From assembly GCA_963787345.1 (NCBI GenBank), contig CAWBCW010000011.1:744001-808000 (forward strand): a stretch of 64,000 nt of DNA, written 5' to 3'. Positions 43,138 to 52,038 of the stretch are shown piece after piece. Source of the DNA: Bacillus_BD sp963787345 (GTDB lineage: Bacteria > Bacillota > Bacilli > Bacillales > Cytobacillaceae). How positions within the stretch are numbered: the stretch's first letter is position 1; every line of letters begins with the position of its first letter. Under the pieces are notes generated by a model. That model made no database searches and had not been told where the DNA came from. It saw only the letters and a list, made by a program, of their open reading frames with translations. The position numbers and the translations under genes are program-made.

Positions 43138-44064
43138 ATGAATAAAATAACGGTAAAACATTTAGTAGAAAAATTAAAACTAGAAATTATTGCTGGTGAA
43201 CAAGGCCTCGATTATGTAATCACGACGGATGAAATGCATCGTCCTGGATTACAATTAACTGGGTATTTGGTTCATTATCCAAGGGAACGAATCCAGCTAT
43301 TGGGCAAAACAGAAATTACATACTTGCATTCATTAACAGAAGAGGAACGAAACAAAAGAATTGGAAATGTCATTAAAGAACGTCCTCCATGTATTATCAT
43401 TACCCATAACCAAGAAGGATTAACGTATCTCATTAAGCATTGCAATGAACAAGGGGTCGCACTTCTCCGGGCAAAGGAGCATACGACAAGGGTTATAAGT
43501 CGATTGAATAACTTTTTGGAAAAGGAGTTAGCTGAAAGTATTGGGATTCATGGAGTGTGTATGAATGTGTTTGGCGTCGGATTATTAATTCGAGGGGAGA
43601 GCGGGATTGGGAAAAGTGAATCGGCTCTATCTTTAATAGAAAAAGGTCACCGGCTCATTTCAGATGATTTAGTCATTCTTAAAAACATTGATAATGAAAC
43701 ATTAATTGGAACTCATAATGGAACAAACCGAGATTTCTTATCACTGCGTGGAGTGGGGATGGTCAATGTTCCGAGACTTTATGGTTCAGGTGCTTTCCAG
43801 GAAGAGACGATCATCGAATTAGATATTGTCTTATCGGCATGGGATGAAAATAAGTATTATGATGCAATGGGACAATCAAATGAATTTGTAGAGTATTTAG
43901 ACGTTGCAGTCCCACATATTGAAATTCCGGTTCGACCGGGAAGAGATATTGCCACTTTGATCGGGGTAGCTGCGAAAAACTTGCGGTTAGAACAACAAGG
44001 ATATAACGCATTCGATGAATTTCAAGAAAGAATTCAAGAAACGATTAACGGAAGTTCAAAATAA
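43138..44064 (+). CDS. hprK: HPr kinase/phosphorylase homologue
   Basis: The protein has 308 residues with GAGGAG before ATG 43138. Compared with Bacillus subtilis HprK the order is the same: GYLVHYPRERIQLLGKTE (about 42-59), VGLLIRGESGIGKSESALSL (Walker A, about 146-165), HRLISDDLVIL, LRGVGMVNVPRLYGSGAF and IPVRPGRDIATLI (about 265-277). It should phosphorylate HPr at Ser for carbon catabolite control. It lacks the usual partner lgt and sits between two uvsE genes, and several normally constant positions differ. It may be a second, sporulation-related copy; a housekeeping hprK is expected elsewhere. Confidence 0.85.
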   Translation: MNKITVKHLVEKLKLEIIAGEQGLDYVITTDEMHRPGLQLTGYLVHYPRERIQLLGKTEITYLHSLTEEERNKRIGNVIKERPPCIIITHNQEGLTYLIKHCNEQGVALLRAKEHTTRVISRLNNFLEKELAESIGIHGVCMNVFGVGLLIRGESGIGKSESALSLIEKGHRLISDDLVILKNIDNETLIGTHNGTNRDFLSLRGVGMVNVPRLYGSGAFQEETIIELDIVLSAWDENKYYDAMGQSNEFVEYLDVAVPHIEIPVRPGRDIATLIGVAAKNLRLEQQGYNAFDEFQERIQETINGSSK

Positions 44065-44083
44065 TACAAGGGGATTCCCGATA

Positions 44084-45037
44084 ATGAAAATTCGATTTGG
44101 CTATGTTGCTAACGCGCTGGGACTATGGAACGCCAGCCCTTCAAAGGCTTTGACATTTACTCGATATTCCGCTCTCCCAAAAGAAGAAAGAATGGATAAA
44201 CTCAAAGAAGTAACAGCACAAAATTTACATCATACGAAAAGGATTCTGCATTATAACATTGCTCATGAAATCGAACTGTATCGATTTTCAAGCTCTCTCG
44301 TTCCTCTCGCAACCCATCCAGAGGTGAGCTGGGATTTTATTTCACCTTTTCGACAAGAATGGGAAGAGTTAGGAAATCTAGTGAAGAACTTTCGTTTACG
44401 AACAAGTTTTCATCCAAATCAATTCACACTTTTTACAAGTCCGAGGGAAGATGTTACGAAAAATGCAGTTAAAGATATGGAATATCATTATGCCATGCTT
44501 GAAGCGATGGGAATCACTGAACAATCGATTATCAATATTCATATTGGCGGAGCTTATGGGGATAAAAAGACAACGTTAAAAAGATTTCATGAAAACTTTA
44601 AGTCCCTTCCAAGCCATATTAAAAAAAGAACGACTCTTGAAAATGATGATAAAACATATAACATTGAAGAAACTCTTTTAACTTGTGAAAAGGAAAAAGT
44701 GTCGATGATCCTTGATTATCATCATCATATCGCTAATGATGGGGGACATGAAGTAACACCGTTTTTGGAACGGATTTTTGCAACTTGGACGGTTTCTAAT
44801 TTGATCCCTAAAGTTCATCTTTCATCACCAAAGACGGAAAAAGCCTTTCGTTCCCATGCAGATTTTGTGTCATTAGACTTTGTTCGGCCTTTTTTAGATT
44901 GTGCGAAAGAATTGGATCAAGACTTTGATATCATGATTGAAGCTAAGCAAAAGGACTTTGCTATGCAAAAGTTAGTCGAAGACATTGCTTCTATTCGAGG
45001 AGTAAAGCGGATTACTAGCGCGTCAGTAGAAATGTAA
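44084..45037 (+). CDS. uvsE: UV DNA damage endonuclease UvsE, copy 2
   Basis: The protein has 317 residues from ATG 44084 (RBS AAGGGGATT). The longer TTG frame from 44015 overlaps hprK and has no RBS. The motifs are TSFHPNQFTLFTSP (about 105), INIHIGGAYGDK (about 152), TLENDDKTYN (about 187), LDYHHHIANDGGHE (about 210), VHLSSPKTEKAF and IMIEAKQKDFA. It is a paralogue of the gene at 42018, in the same direction and only 19 bases after hprK, so the three are probably one operon. It is the likely canonical UvsE. Confidence 0.93.
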   Translation: MKIRFGYVANALGLWNASPSKALTFTRYSALPKEERMDKLKEVTAQNLHHTKRILHYNIAHEIELYRFSSSLVPLATHPEVSWDFISPFRQEWEELGNLVKNFRLRTSFHPNQFTLFTSPREDVTKNAVKDMEYHYAMLEAMGITEQSIINIHIGGAYGDKKTTLKRFHENFKSLPSHIKKRTTLENDDKTYNIEETLLTCEKEKVSMILDYHHHIANDGGHEVTPFLERIFATWTVSNLIPKVHLSSPKTEKAFRSHADFVSLDFVRPFLDCAKELDQDFDIMIEAKQKDFAMQKLVEDIASIRGVKRITSASVEM

Positions 45038-45087
45038 AAAGAGTGCTCGGCGCCTTCCACAAAAAGGAAGGGGACTTGCACTCTTTT
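45036..45087. terminator. Bidirectional terminator between uvsE and the MFS gene
   Basis: AAAAAGAGTGC pairs with GCACTCTTTT, with an inner CCTTCC/GGAAGG stem. It separates convergent genes. Confidence 0.8.
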
Positions 45088-45090
45088 GAT

Positions 45091-46359
45091 TTATTTTGCT
45101 GTTTCTTTTTCTCCTGGTTTAATCGCCATAAAGGTGAGTAAGGAGGAAAGTACACTGAATCCGCATAAAATATAAAATAATAATTTTCCGGTATGATCCA
45201 TCAAGATTGCTAAAACGGGTGGACCAGCTGCTACCCCCAAAAATCGCATGGAGTTATAGATTGACGTAATGGTACCCCGATGTTCCTTTTCAATACCTGA
45301 AGTAAGGAGAGAATCTAAACAAGGTAAAACCACACCAATACCAATTCCGCAACATAAAAATAAACTGATTAAGAACCATTGTCGATTTGAAAAACTTAAC
45401 ACGATAACAGAAATAGCTAACATAACACTTCCGGAAAAGATGAGCCATTTCATCAGGACCTTATTTTCCTTAATTAATCTTCCTGTAAAATAAGAGGTTA
45501 AACATAAGGCCCCTAAAGGAATCGCTAAATAAAGTCCTTTTTTTATACCATCGATATGATATTGTGTTTCAAGTGTTTCGCTTAAATAAAAAAGAACACC
45601 GAACAAAACAAACATCATAATGGCGCCAATGAGAAAAATTGCATTTAACCATTTACCATTATGTGAAAAGGTCTTTTTTATATTTTTGAAAAATTGTTTA
45701 AATGGAATTGGTTTTTCTCTTGTTTTCGGTGGTTTAACAAGAAACCATACTAATAAGGTTGAAATTAAACAAAAAACCGGAATCGCAAAAAACGGTAGAA
45801 ACCAGATGATCCCAGCTACAATCGAGCCGAGGATCGGACTTAATACTTTTCCAAATGTATTGGATGTTTCGATAATCCCTAATGTGCTACTAACTTCCTC
45901 TTCGCTTTTGAACATATCTCCTACTAAAGGCATTACGATTGGAGAGGCTCCAGCTGCTCCAACTCCTTGTAAAGCCCGTCCTAGTAAAACAATCCAGTAT
46001 GCATCGGCCATTTTCCAGGCTGCCCATCCAGAAACAAGACCACCGATTCCGGTAATGATTAAACTAGGAATAATTACCTTCTTTCGACCGATGTGATCGG
46101 ATAAATATCCAGCTAACGGGATAAGAATGATGGCAACAATAGAATAAACCGTAATAATCATACTCGATTGAAAGGATGAGATATTTAGTTTTCTCTGTAT
46201 ATCAGTTAGAACGGGTATGAACATCGAGTTTCCCAATGTCATAATAAGTGGGATGGATGCGATAGATAAGACTGCCCATTTTTGATTATGGGTATTATTC
46301 TTTTTCTTTTTAGCTGCTTTGCTTCCTTTAAGTGAATGTAGTTTTTCAACATGATCCAA
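45091..46359 (-). CDS. MFS transporter, drug:H+ antiporter type
   Basis: The protein has 422 residues from TTG 46359, with AAAGGCGG 8 bases upstream and no in-frame ATG nearby. The N-terminus is Lys-rich and cytoplasmic (KGSKAAKKKKNN). About 12 membrane segments follow. Signature motifs are PLAGYLSDHIGRKKVIIPS (motif A between TM2 and TM3, about 82-100) and LLGRALQGVGAAGASP (about 125-140), typical of TetA/Bmr/NorA-like exporters. It exports an unknown small compound, probably drugs or metabolites. The opposite orientation and a terminator isolate it from the uvsE cluster. Confidence 0.85.
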   Translation of the reverse strand: MDHVEKLHSLKGSKAAKKKKNNTHNQKWAVLSIASIPLIMTLGNSMFIPVLTDIQRKLNISSFQSSMIITVYSIVAIILIPLAGYLSDHIGRKKVIIPSLIITGIGGLVSGWAAWKMADAYWIVLLGRALQGVGAAGASPIVMPLVGDMFKSEEEVSSTLGIIETSNTFGKVLSPILGSIVAGIIWFLPFFAIPVFCLISTLLVWFLVKPPKTREKPIPFKQFFKNIKKTFSHNGKWLNAIFLIGAIMMFVLFGVLFYLSETLETQYHIDGIKKGLYLAIPLGALCLTSYFTGRLIKENKVLMKWLIFSGSVMLAISVIVLSFSNRQWFLISLFLCCGIGIGVVLPCLDSLLTSGIEKEHRGTITSIYNSMRFLGVAAGPPVLAILMDHTGKLLFYILCGFSVLSSLLTFMAIKPGEKETAK

Positions 46360-46484
46360 TTGACAAACCGCCTTTGCATTCAGTAACAGTTTTATCTTTG
46401 CCTAAAAACCCAAAACTAGTATGGAAAAAATTCTGTATTTTAATAAGTTTTTCATGTTTATTGAAAATTATTTTAATTTTTATG

Positions 46485-46513
46485 TTGACTAATAATAAAT
46501 TTAATATTATGAT
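46485..46513 (+). promoter_or_regulatory. Sigma-A promoter of the trp leader
   Basis: TTGACT (46485-46490) and TATGAT (46508-46513) are 17 bp apart, followed about 20-40 bp later by the first T-box leader. Confidence 0.7.
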
Positions 46514-46524
46514 AATAGACAAAT

Positions 46525-46798
46525 AAATGTACGGCAGTGATGAAGAGTAGTACCTTTTCTTGAGCACTTAAGAGAGCTGATGGCTGGTGAGAATCAGTGT
46601 GTGATGAAAAGCGAATGGACTTCTGAGCCCCAAACCGAACCTTCAAAAGTAGTAGGCTTTGGCGAATGTCTCATCGTTAAAAGAGACGCGTATTAGAACG
46701 GAACGGTTTGTTCGATACGATAAAGTGAGCTAATATTTTAGCTAATCAAGGTGGCACCACGGGTTTCTCGTCCTTATATTCGACGGGAAACCCTTTTT
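46525..46798 (+). promoter_or_regulatory. T-box riboswitch 1 of the trp operon (tRNA-Trp)
   Basis: The conserved T-box AGGTGGCACCACGGG is at 46749-46763. It is followed by the terminator stem GGGTTTCTCGTCC/GACGGGAAACCC and T5 (46761-46798). Stem I carries AGAGAGCTGATGGCTGGTGA and the specifier region GAATGGAC with TGG at 46616-46618, the tryptophan codon. Uncharged tRNA-Trp would favour antitermination. A second T-box follows in series. Confidence 0.9.
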
Positions 46799-46834
46799 GT
46801 GTTTTTAAAATAGATGTTTATTGTTGATAATTAG

Positions 46835-46900
46835 CCTTATGTGTATGGCATGAGCAGGTTTTACTATAATGAGTAACGTAGTGAACCCATACACATAAGG
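46835..46900. repeat. 14-bp inverted repeat between the two T-boxes
   Basis: CCTTATGTGTATGG (46835-46848) and CCATACACATAAGG (46887-46900) are perfect inverted repeats around 38 nt. The hairpin is not needed by either T-box and has no T-run. It may be a small mobile-element remnant or a spacer structure. Confidence 0.6.
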
Positions 46901-46929
46901 GCGTTTGAAAATCAATATTAAGATTTAAC

Positions 46930-47279
46930 AGAGCCAAATAAAATTGAATGATGTAAATCGCTACAGTAAGAGGAGTACACGAAAAATCTTCGTTTCAGAG
47001 AGCCGGGAATGGTGTGAACCGGTACGAAGACTTCGCTGGAATGGACTTACGAGAGATAGCCTGAAAATAGGAGTATGGCTATACGGAGTTCCACCGTTAA
47101 AAGGATAGGGTATTTAGGTAGAGGTTTTGGTTAGGGTTAGTAACAACGATCCCAAATTACAAACCACCAATTTGTACCCGAAAAGAGAGAGTTCGTTCAC
47201 GAACTCTAAAAGAGGTGGCACCACGGTACATAATCGTCCTCTATTCACATATTTTTACTTGTGGATAGGGGACTTTTTT
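46930..47279 (+). promoter_or_regulatory. T-box riboswitch 2 of the trp operon (tRNA-Trp)
   Basis: The T-box AGAGGTGGCACCACGG is at 47211-47226. The terminator pairs GTCCTCTATTCAC (47236-47248) with GTGGATAGGGGAC (47261-47273) and is followed by T6. Stem I contains AGAGAGCCGGGAATGGTG, and the specifier loop reads GGAATGGAC with TGG at 47042-47044. Both leaders must antiterminate for trpE to be transcribed, giving tighter control. Confidence 0.9.
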
Positions 47280-47300
47280 ATTTTTAAGGAGGTTATGAGG

Positions 47301-48713
47301 ATGGAACCTTTAAGTACAAATACGAATTTAACTATTGTAGAGATCCAAGGAGATACCTTAACACCCATCACGATCTATCAAAGGTTACAAGGGAAAAAGA
47401 AATTTCTTCTTGAAAGCTCTTTAAAGCATGAAAACTCAGGACGCTTTTCGTTTATCGGTGCCGAGCCATTTATGGAATTAATTGGATATGATGATCAATG
47501 TCAAATCATTAGTAAAAATGGCAGGGAGGAGATCGTCGGTAAACCATTGGAAATTCTTAAAGAAATGATCGCTGATTGTCATCATGATAGTAACCCGTTA
47601 TTTCCTTTTGCTGGAGGAGCAGTTGGATTTGCCGGTTATGATGCGATTAGACAATATGAAAAGATTGGTGTTGTTCCAAACGATGAAATGAATGTACCAG
47701 ATGTGCACTTCCTGTTTTTTGAAGTATTGGTTGTTTTTGATCATTTGGAACAAAAGATTTATCTCGTAGGGGCAGCACATGTAAATGGTTCTACGAAAGA
47801 AGAATTGCTAGCACAAATTGAAAAAGTAAAAAGGGACATCCAAAACACAGCTTCTGAATCGGAAGAAATAGAGGCAAAACTTACTGCTTTTCAGGCATCG
47901 ATCCCAAAACATGAATTTATCAATCATGTTGAGCGAGCAAAAAAATATATTGAAGAAGGCGATGTTTTTCAAGTCGTACTTTCGCAGCGGTTAAAAGCAA
48001 CGATTGAAGGGGACCCCTTTTCATTTTATCGAAAACTTAGAATAAAAAATCCATCTCCTTATATGTATTACTTTGATTTCTCTGACTACTATATTGCTGG
48101 AGTTTCACCGGAAAGTCTCATAAAGGTACAAGGGAAGAAAGTCATAACGAATCCAATTGCAGGAACAAGGCCAAGAGGGAAAAGTGAGGCTGAGGATAAG
48201 CATCTTGCAGAAGATTTATTAGCCGATGAGAAGGAATTAGCTGAACATAAAATGTTAGTGGATTTAGGGCGTAATGATCTTGGGCGTGTTTGTGAATTTG
48301 GAAGTGTTCATCTTAGGAAATATCTGCAAATTGAAAACTTTAAACATGTGATTCATCTAGTCTCTGAAGTGGAAGGGGAGTTAAAAGATAATTGCAGTCC
48401 AATTGACGCCTTGATTTCAACTCTTCCTGCAGGAACCGTTTCAGGAGCACCGAAAATTAGAGCGATGGAAATCATTAATGAAATGGAAAATTGTAAACGA
48501 GGCATTTACTCAGGAGCGATTGGCTATGTCTCCGGTAACGGCAATCTAGATTTTGCCCTAGCGATCCGAACAATGGTCATCAAAGGGAACGAGGCATTTA
48601 TTCAAGCGGGAGCGGGAATTGTTTATGATTCGATTCCAGAAAAGGAATATGAAGAAACGCTTCATAAATTAAAAATGTTTTTGGAGGAGAATGTTGATGA
48701 TTTTATTAATTGA
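47301..48713 (+). CDS. trpE: Anthranilate synthase component I
   Basis: The protein has 470 residues from ATG 47301 (AAGGAGG upstream). The longer open frame runs into the T-box and is not used. The N-domain has the tryptophan-binding FLLESSLKHENSGRFSFIG. The chorismate-binding domain has ITNPIAGTRPRGKSEAEDK (about 285), MLVDLGRNDLGRVCEFGSV, TLPAGTVSGAPKIRAMEII and FIQAGAGIVYDSIPEKEYEE. It makes anthranilate from chorismate and ammonia or glutamine with TrpG. It is the first gene of trpE-G-D-C-F, controlled by tandem T-boxes. Confidence 0.97.
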   Translation: MEPLSTNTNLTIVEIQGDTLTPITIYQRLQGKKKFLLESSLKHENSGRFSFIGAEPFMELIGYDDQCQIISKNGREEIVGKPLEILKEMIADCHHDSNPLFPFAGGAVGFAGYDAIRQYEKIGVVPNDEMNVPDVHFLFFEVLVVFDHLEQKIYLVGAAHVNGSTKEELLAQIEKVKRDIQNTASESEEIEAKLTAFQASIPKHEFINHVERAKKYIEEGDVFQVVLSQRLKATIEGDPFSFYRKLRIKNPSPYMYYFDFSDYYIAGVSPESLIKVQGKKVITNPIAGTRPRGKSEAEDKHLAEDLLADEKELAEHKMLVDLGRNDLGRVCEFGSVHLRKYLQIENFKHVIHLVSEVEGELKDNCSPIDALISTLPAGTVSGAPKIRAMEIINEMENCKRGIYSGAIGYVSGNGNLDFALAIRTMVIKGNEAFIQAGAGIVYDSIPEKEYEETLHKLKMFLEENVDDFIN

Positions 48714-49284
48714 TAATTATGACTCCTTTACGTATAACTTGTATCAGTATCTTGGAGAACTAGGTGAAAAAGTCATTGTAAAAAGAAATGATGATATTAC
48801 GATTTCAGAAATACAACAATTAAATCCAGAAGCGATTGTAATATCTCCTGGTCCAGGACGGCCTGAAGAAGCAGGTATAATCATCGATGTTATTCAACAA
48901 TTTCATACCAAATATCCGATTTTAGGCATTTGTTTAGGACATCAAGCCATCGGCTGTAGTTTTGGAGGAACGATCTCGAAAGCAAAGAACATTATGCATG
49001 GAAAAGTATCAAAAATTCAGCATGCAAGAAAAAGTATTTTTGAACCATTTCCTCAAGATTTAGAAGTGATGAGATATCATTCGCTCGTTATTCAAAAAGA
49101 TACGCTGCCAAACGAGCTCGAGGTGTTGGCTACGTCAACGGACGACAATGAAATCATGGCGATTAAACATAGTGAATATCCGCTGTATGGAATGCAATTT
49201 CATCCAGAATCGATTGGAACAGAATCTGGTTTGCAATTATTAAAACAATTTTTACATGAAATAAGAGAGGAAGTGGCGATATGA
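48697..49284 (+). CDS. trpG: Anthranilate synthase component II (glutamine amidotransferase)
   Basis: The protein has 195 residues from ATG 48697, with GGAGGAG 7 bases ahead, overlapping the end of trpE. The class I glutaminase triad is visible: nucleophile Cys in ILGICLGHQAIGCSFGG (about 75-91) and the His/Glu of GMQFHPESIGTESG (about 167-180). MILLIDNYDSFTYNLYQY is the typical start. It supplies ammonia to TrpE. In Bacillus subtilis this role is filled by PabA outside the trp operon, whereas here it lies within it, as in the Bacillus cereus group. Its last bases overlap trpD (ATGA). Confidence 0.96.
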   Translation: MILLIDNYDSFTYNLYQYLGELGEKVIVKRNDDITISEIQQLNPEAIVISPGPGRPEEAGIIIDVIQQFHTKYPILGICLGHQAIGCSFGGTISKAKNIMHGKVSKIQHARKSIFEPFPQDLEVMRYHSLVIQKDTLPNELEVLATSTDDNEIMAIKHSEYPLYGMQFHPESIGTESGLQLLKQFLHEIREEVAI

Positions 49285-50303
49285 AGGAAATATTAGCTCG
49301 GTTAACGGCGGGAGAAGAACTATCAAAGCAAGAGGTTGAAACGGCAGTAAACTGTTTATTTTCAGAAGATATAACGGATAGTGAAATTTCTGCCTTTTTA
49401 ATCAGTTTGAAGTCAAAAGGTGAAACGGTAGGAGAAATTGCTGCGCTCGTTGATGGCATTCGCTCAAATGCACTATCTTTCAAAAAGAGCATTCCGAATG
49501 TTATGGATAATTGCGGTACAGGTGGCGATGGCCTTAAAACCTTCAATATTAGCTCTACGTCTGCATTTGTTATCGCAGCTGCTGGGATTCCTGTAGCTAA
49601 ACATGGCAATCGTAGTGTTTCCAGTAAAACAGGGAGTGCGGATGTTCTTGAGAAGCTAGGAATTGAGTTTAATCTTTCAGCAGAAAGGCTGGAAGAGATC
49701 ATTGAAGAGGTAGGGATTGCGTTTTTGTATGCACCAAATGTTCATCCAAATATTAAACGAATCCAAAAAGTCCGCCGAGATTTAGGGATTCCAACGGTGT
49801 TTAATTTATTAGGGCCATTAATGAATCCTGTATCTTTAGATACTCAATTCTTAGGTGTCTATCGCCGAGATTTAATGACTGTGTTTGCCGATGTTCTTCA
49901 TGAGTTAGGAAGAAAGCGGGCGGTTGTATTGAATGGTGCAGGTTCGATGGATGAAGCTTCCCTGCAAGGAGAAAATTATCTTGTCGTGTTAGAGAATGGA
50001 ACGATTACGGAAAAAACATTACATCCGGAAGAGGTTGGTTTACCCATAACGCCAAATGAAGCGATTGTTGGCGGCTATGCCAATGAAAATGCCGAAATAT
50101 TGCGAAATGTGTTAAGAGGTAAAAAAGGTGCCCATCGTGATACAGTTCTTTTAAATGCGGGAATTGGAATATATGTCGGTGGAAAGGCAGGCAGCATTGA
50201 AGAAGGGGTTAATCTCGCAAAAGAAATGATTGATAATGGTGCAGCATATGAAAAATTACAACGTTTAATTGAAGCTAGTAAAATGAAAAGTGAGGTGATC
50301 TAA
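49281..50303 (+). CDS. trpD: Anthranilate phosphoribosyltransferase
   Basis: The protein has 340 residues, the usual length. The PRPP site is MDNCGTGGDGLKTFNIS (about 75-91), then AKHGNRSVSSKTGSADVLE (about 106-124) with the conserved KHGNR. GIPTVFNLLGPLMNP and VLNGAGSMDEAS are also typical. It transfers phosphoribose to anthranilate, the second committed step of tryptophan synthesis. It starts within the trpG stop. Confidence 0.97.
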   Translation: MKEILARLTAGEELSKQEVETAVNCLFSEDITDSEISAFLISLKSKGETVGEIAALVDGIRSNALSFKKSIPNVMDNCGTGGDGLKTFNISSTSAFVIAAAGIPVAKHGNRSVSSKTGSADVLEKLGIEFNLSAERLEEIIEEVGIAFLYAPNVHPNIKRIQKVRRDLGIPTVFNLLGPLMNPVSLDTQFLGVYRRDLMTVFADVLHELGRKRAVVLNGAGSMDEASLQGENYLVVLENGTITEKTLHPEEVGLPITPNEAIVGGYANENAEILRNVLRGKKGAHRDTVLLNAGIGIYVGGKAGSIEEGVNLAKEMIDNGAAYEKLQRLIEASKMKSEVI

Positions 50304-50304
50304 A

Positions 50305-51099
50305 ATGGCAACCATTTTAGATGCAATTATTGCAGAGAAAAAAGTCGAGGTACAACAATTAAAAAAGAATTCCATTCTATTAAATAAAAAGAGTCATCAT
50401 CCCCGCTATTCATTACTTTCAGTTCTCGAAAAGGCTGAAGACTTAACGATTATTGCCGAATTCAAACGGTCCAGTCCTTCAAAAGGGGAGATTAATTCAA
50501 ATATTAGTCCCGCCGATCAAACAAGTTCCTATATCCGCCACGGTGCAGATGCATGTTCTGTTTTAACTGATAAAAAATTCTTTAAAGGGGACTTTTCTGA
50601 TCTAGAGGAGGTTCGCAAAACCATCCAAAATCCGATTCTATGTAAAGACTTTGTGATCGATTCTGTCCAAATTGATATTGCTAAAAATGTTGGAGCCGAT
50701 GTGGTTTTACTCATCGTTGCTGCAATGGATGAAAGGAAGTTAAATTCTCTCTATCAATATGCAAAAGAACAAGGCTTGGACGTATTAATGGAAGTTCATA
50801 ATGAAGAAGAATTGGAAATCGGCTTAAAGACCGGTGCAAAAATAATCGGAATTAATAATCGAAACTTAAAAAACTTTCATGTAGATTTATCGGTTACGGA
50901 AAGACTGGCTCCAATTGTTAAACAAAGCGGCGCTTATTTAATTAGTGAAAGCGGAATTAAGGATCTCGATGATGTAAAAAGAGTGGTAGCTGCGGGTGCT
51001 AATGGAATTTTGGTCGGGGAAACGTTAATGAAAGCTCAAAGTGTAGAGCAAACATTAAAAGAAATGAAATTGCCATTAAATAAGGTGATGCATCAATGA
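50305..51099 (+). CDS. trpC: Indole-3-glycerol phosphate synthase
   Basis: The protein has 264 residues and starts 1 base after the trpD stop. TIM-barrel motifs are IIAEFKRSSPSKGEIN (about 50-65, catalytic Lys), CSVLTDKKFFKGDFSDL, ILCKDFVIDSVQI, GINNRNLKNFHVDL and LISESGIKDLDDV. It closes the indole ring of carboxyphenylamino-deoxyribulose phosphate. It overlaps trpF by four bases. Confidence 0.97.
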   Translation: MATILDAIIAEKKVEVQQLKKNSILLNKKSHHPRYSLLSVLEKAEDLTIIAEFKRSSPSKGEINSNISPADQTSSYIRHGADACSVLTDKKFFKGDFSDLEEVRKTIQNPILCKDFVIDSVQIDIAKNVGADVVLLIVAAMDERKLNSLYQYAKEQGLDVLMEVHNEEELEIGLKTGAKIIGINNRNLKNFHVDLSVTERLAPIVKQSGAYLISESGIKDLDDVKRVVAAGANGILVGETLMKAQSVEQTLKEMKLPLNKVMHQ

Positions 51100-51716
51100 A
51101 TGTAAAAATATGTGGCATTCAGAATGAAGAATCTGCCCTTTTTGCAATTGAAAATGGGGCAGATGCTCTCGGCTTTGTTTTTGCTGAGAGTACGCGGAAG
51201 ATCTTGCCTCTCGCAGCCGGGGAAATTATTTCTAGATTACCGAAGGAAACGATCAAAGTTGGGGTATTTGTGAACCCTAGCAGGGAAATGGTCGATGAAA
51301 TTGTTGCGGTGACTGGAATTAATGTTGTTCAACTGCATGGAAATGAGACCCCCGAATTTTGTGCCTCTCTTCCATATTCCGTTATTAAAGCATTTAGTAT
51401 TGAATCAAGGGAGGACTTAGAAAAAGTTAATGATTATTCGTCTTGTGAATATGTTCTTCTTGATGGACCAAAAGGAAAATATTATGGAGGCAATGGAATC
51501 TCCTTTGATTGGGAGATGTTATCAACATTTGATTTTAAACATAAAAAAGTGATTCTAGCCGGGGGATTAAATCCCGAGAATGTAGACATAGCAATGAAAC
51601 AAAAAGCAGTTGATATGTTAGATGTAAGCAGCGGGGTTGAAACAAATGGAAAGAAGGATTTATCTAAAATTAAAAAGTTTATAACCGCTGTTAAACAGAC
51701 TGAATTCATTTCATAA
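51096..51716 (+). CDS. trpF: Phosphoribosylanthranilate isomerase
   Basis: The protein has 206 residues with the family start VKICGIQNEESALFAIENGA and the catalytic Cys in KICG. Further blocks are ADALGFVFAESTRKI, VVQLHGNETPEFC, LLDGPKGKYYGGNGISFDW and ILAGGLNPENVDIAM. It is the last trp gene here: trpB and trpA, which usually follow, are absent, and the next genes are unrelated. Confidence 0.97.
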   Translation: MNVKICGIQNEESALFAIENGADALGFVFAESTRKILPLAAGEIISRLPKETIKVGVFVNPSREMVDEIVAVTGINVVQLHGNETPEFCASLPYSVIKAFSIESREDLEKVNDYSSCEYVLLDGPKGKYYGGNGISFDWEMLSTFDFKHKKVILAGGLNPENVDIAMKQKAVDMLDVSSGVETNGKKDLSKIKKFITAVKQTEFIS

Positions 51717-51791
51717 CTGTCATTAATCGAATAAATCCTCTGTAATTGTGAATAATGCATAGTAATGATTTACAAAAGTAGGAGGATTATG

Positions 51792-51971
51792 ATGGATCGT
51801 CAACAGTTTGAACAGCTTGGTGAAGAATTACGGAAAATGGGGCATCGAAGAAGACAGTTGGCAGAGAAAATTTTTAAAGAGGTGAAAGAAGGGGATGACT
51901 CCACTTCGAAAAGGCTTTACGAAGAATTGAGCGATGTTTCTGATCAGGCGATTAATATTATGACGCGTTAA
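51792..51971 (+). CDS. Small charged helical protein, unknown function
   Basis: The protein has 59 residues from ATG 51792, with AGGAGG 6 bases upstream. An ATG one codon earlier is also possible. The sequence is almost entirely helical and charged (MDRQQFEQLGEELRKMGHRR, then QLAEKIFKEVKEGDDSTSKR), with heptad-like leucines but no recognised domain. It occupies the place where trpB would be expected. It is followed by a terminator at 52012. Confidence 0.65.
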   Translation: MDRQQFEQLGEELRKMGHRRRQLAEKIFKEVKEGDDSTSKRLYEELSDVSDQAINIMTR

Positions 51972-52011
51972 AAAGAGTTATTTGATCAAGAAGTACAACA
52001 ATTATAAAGAG

Positions 52012-52038
52012 AAAAGGACCTGCTTGAGGTCCTTTTTT
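52012..52038. terminator. Terminator between the small gene and the AI-2E transporter
   Basis: AAAAGGACC (52012-52020) pairs with GGTCCTTTTTT (52028-52038). It serves both convergent genes. Confidence 0.8.

Noticed and set aside
47127..47300. Upstream extension of trpE to 47127
   Set aside because: The extension covers the second T-box and its terminator. ATG 47301 has the RBS.
49163..49702. 179-codon minus-strand ORF across trpG/trpD
   Set aside because: Antisense of two clearly functional trp genes.
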